From Oceanobacillus oncorhynchi (GTDB lineage Bacteria; Bacillota; Bacilli; Bacillales; Amphibacillaceae): 64,000 bases of DNA. The position numbers and the translations under genes were made by a program. Numbering within the stretch: position 1 is the stretch's first letter; every line of letters starts with the position of its first letter. Shown one piece after another: positions 62,936 through 64,000 of this stretch. The notes under the pieces are model-generated. The model worked only from the letters and a program-made list of their open reading frames with translations. It made no database searches and was not told the origin of the DNA. The stretch lies in NCBI RefSeq assembly GCF_000821065.1, contig NZ_CDGG01000001.1, positions 2,728,001 to 2,792,000 of the forward strand. The letters run 5' to 3'.

Positions 62936-64000
62936 TTAATGTGAGGATAGAACCCCATTTAATTTATCCATTATTTTTTTACTTGAACTATCCAGTTCGA
63001 CAAGCTCCACCTGAATTCCTTTGGATTTTAACAGTTCCGATACTTTTAAAATGGCGCCGACACCAGAATCATCCCAAACGCGGCTGTCAGAGAAATCAAT
63101 CTGGATTTTTTTACTCTGGATATTCGCTTTTTTAAAGTAATCAACAAATCCATCGATGGAAGCGAAAAAGAGCTGCCCATGAATGCTGTAACGATTACCG
63201 TCTTTGGAAATTTTAACAGTTGAAATTTTTATTACAAAGAAAATAGCACTTAACAGCACTCCGGCAAGAACTCCTTTGGATAAATCATGGGTGTAGACGA
63301 CGATGATAACAGTAGTTAACATCACGATGGCATCTGTACGTGGAGCCTTTATTAAATAGTTAAAGGAGCTCCAATCAAATGTTCCGATACTTACCATAAT
63401 CATAATGCCGACTAAAACAGGCATGGGGATTTGAACAACCAGATCACCCAGTACAATAATGAGAAACATTAAAAAAATACCGGCAATGAACGTAGATAAA
63501 CGTCCGCGCCCGCCAGATTTTACATTAATCACCGACTGGCCGATCATCGCACAGCCGGCCATTCCGCCAAAGAATCCGGTAATAAAATTGGCTATTCCTT
63601 GCCCGCGCGCTTCCCCGTTTTTATTGCTTTCCGTTCCAGTCATATCATCGACAATCTGTGAGGTAAGCAGGGTTTCCAGCAACCCGACAATCGCCATGGA
63701 TAACGCATATGGAAATATAATTTGCAGCGTTTCAAATGTCCACGGTACATTCGGAATAAAAAAAGACGGAAGTGTCTGAGTGATTGTTCCAAGATCCCCT
63801 ACTGTATTAAGGTTGACGCCGCTGAATATGGCAATGGATGTTAATGCGACAATAGCAATCAATGGAGCTGGAATTACTTTGATAAACCGTGGTAAAGTAT
63901 ATACTAGGATTAACGTAATCCCCACAAATAGATAAGTCATGGTCGATATACCGATAAAATGCTCCAGCTGGGCCATAAAAATCAAAATAGCTAATGCATT
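62936..64000 (-). CDS. SulP-family anion transporter with STAS domain (5' part outside window)
   Basis: The frame is open to the right edge, so the N terminus is missing. The visible part of about 354 residues has the SulP transmembrane segments (ANFITGFFGGMAGCAMIGQS, split around GNAxxG-type loops) and ends in a STAS domain (IQIDFSDSRVWDDSGVGAI). SulP proteins carry sulfate, bicarbonate or dicarboxylates; the substrate is not visible. The Usp gene follows it. Confidence 0.9.
   Translation of the reverse strand, partial: NALAILIFMAQLEHFIGISTMTYLFVGITLILVYTLPRFIKVIPAPLIAIVALTSIAIFSGVNLNTVGDLGTITQTLPSFFIPNVPWTFETLQIIFPYALSMAIVGLLETLLTSQIVDDMTGTESNKNGEARGQGIANFITGFFGGMAGCAMIGQSVINVKSGGRGRLSTFIAGIFLMFLIIVLGDLVVQIPMPVLVGIMIMVSIGTFDWSSFNYLIKAPRTDAIVMLTTVIIVVYTHDLSKGVLAGVLLSAIFFVIKISTVKISKDGNRYSIHGQLFFASIDGFVDYFKKANIQSKKIQIDFSDSRVWDDSGVGAILKVSELLKSKGIQVELVELDSSSKKIMDKLNGVLSSH

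Overview
The window looks like a chromosome segment of a low-GC, spore-forming Bacillaceae bacterium, most like Oceanobacillus, Virgibacillus or a close relative. The evidence is: strong AGGAGG ribosome-binding sites, sigma-A type promoters, a CotF-type spore coat protein, a YndM-family protein, rarA (yrvN), a bdbDC pair, a yugG-patA pair, a YhjC/YhjB-type symporter pair, and a poly-gamma-glutamate (pgs/cap) operon. Many secreted proteins are very acidic and there is an orphan glycine-betaine-type binding protein, which fits a salt-tolerant organism. The genus is an inference; no rRNA or tRNA gene was seen.

Layout. 1-12.5 kb: housekeeping and stress genes (SDR reductase, Ca2+/H+ antiporter, phosphoesterase, LacI regulator, rarA, PAP2 phosphatase, quinone reductase-like protein, Nudix), two membrane-anchored proteins carrying L7/L12-like repeats, a decayed UPF0158 gene, and a YeiH-type exporter divergent from a LysR regulator. 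12.5-13.1 kb: an orphan IS200/IS605-type right end with a possible omega-RNA, then two tandem copies of a small covarying hairpin. 13.1-20 kb: a TetR/MFS efflux module, a metallo-hydrolase, a TetR/GNAT module with a near-ideal operator, and CotF and YndM. 20-25.6 kb: the poly-gamma-glutamate operon pgsB-pgsC-pgsA-pgsD plus a small acidic membrane protein. 25.7-28 kb: a frameshifted LysE gene, a large intergenic repeat, and an XRE/membrane-protein pair behind a perfect 22-bp inverted repeat. 28-44 kb: bdbDC, AraC-DUF2000-LysE, Lrp-aminotransferase, an aldo-keto reductase, a second large repeat, a pentapeptide protein, a Nudix gene, a stand-alone DnaA-domain-I-like gene split by a stop codon, a DUF2268/MerR pair, acuI-like and YitT genes, and a TetR-controlled ABC exporter. 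44.8-49.6 kb: a Fur-box-controlled siderophore uptake operon with an esterase. 49.9-57.8 kb: a sodium:solute symporter pair, a degenerate ABC ATPase fused to LytTR with its permease, a betaine-type binding protein, and ctaB. 57.9-61 kb: an arsB gene destroyed by a clean 340-bp internal inversion, a stop codon and insertion of a TnpB element. 61-64 kb: a lipoprotein, a universal stress protein, and a SulP transporter that runs off the right edge.

Most notable: (1) four copies of a hairpin with an invariant GAGTAATCGC loop and covarying stems, where every wobble pair points to the same RNA strand; (2) the multiply broken arsB with its inversion; (3) the ABC/LytTR fusion that has lost its nucleotide-binding motifs; (4) the DnaA domain-I-like protein; (5) a TetR operator repeated identically in front of the tetR gene and its ABC operon.
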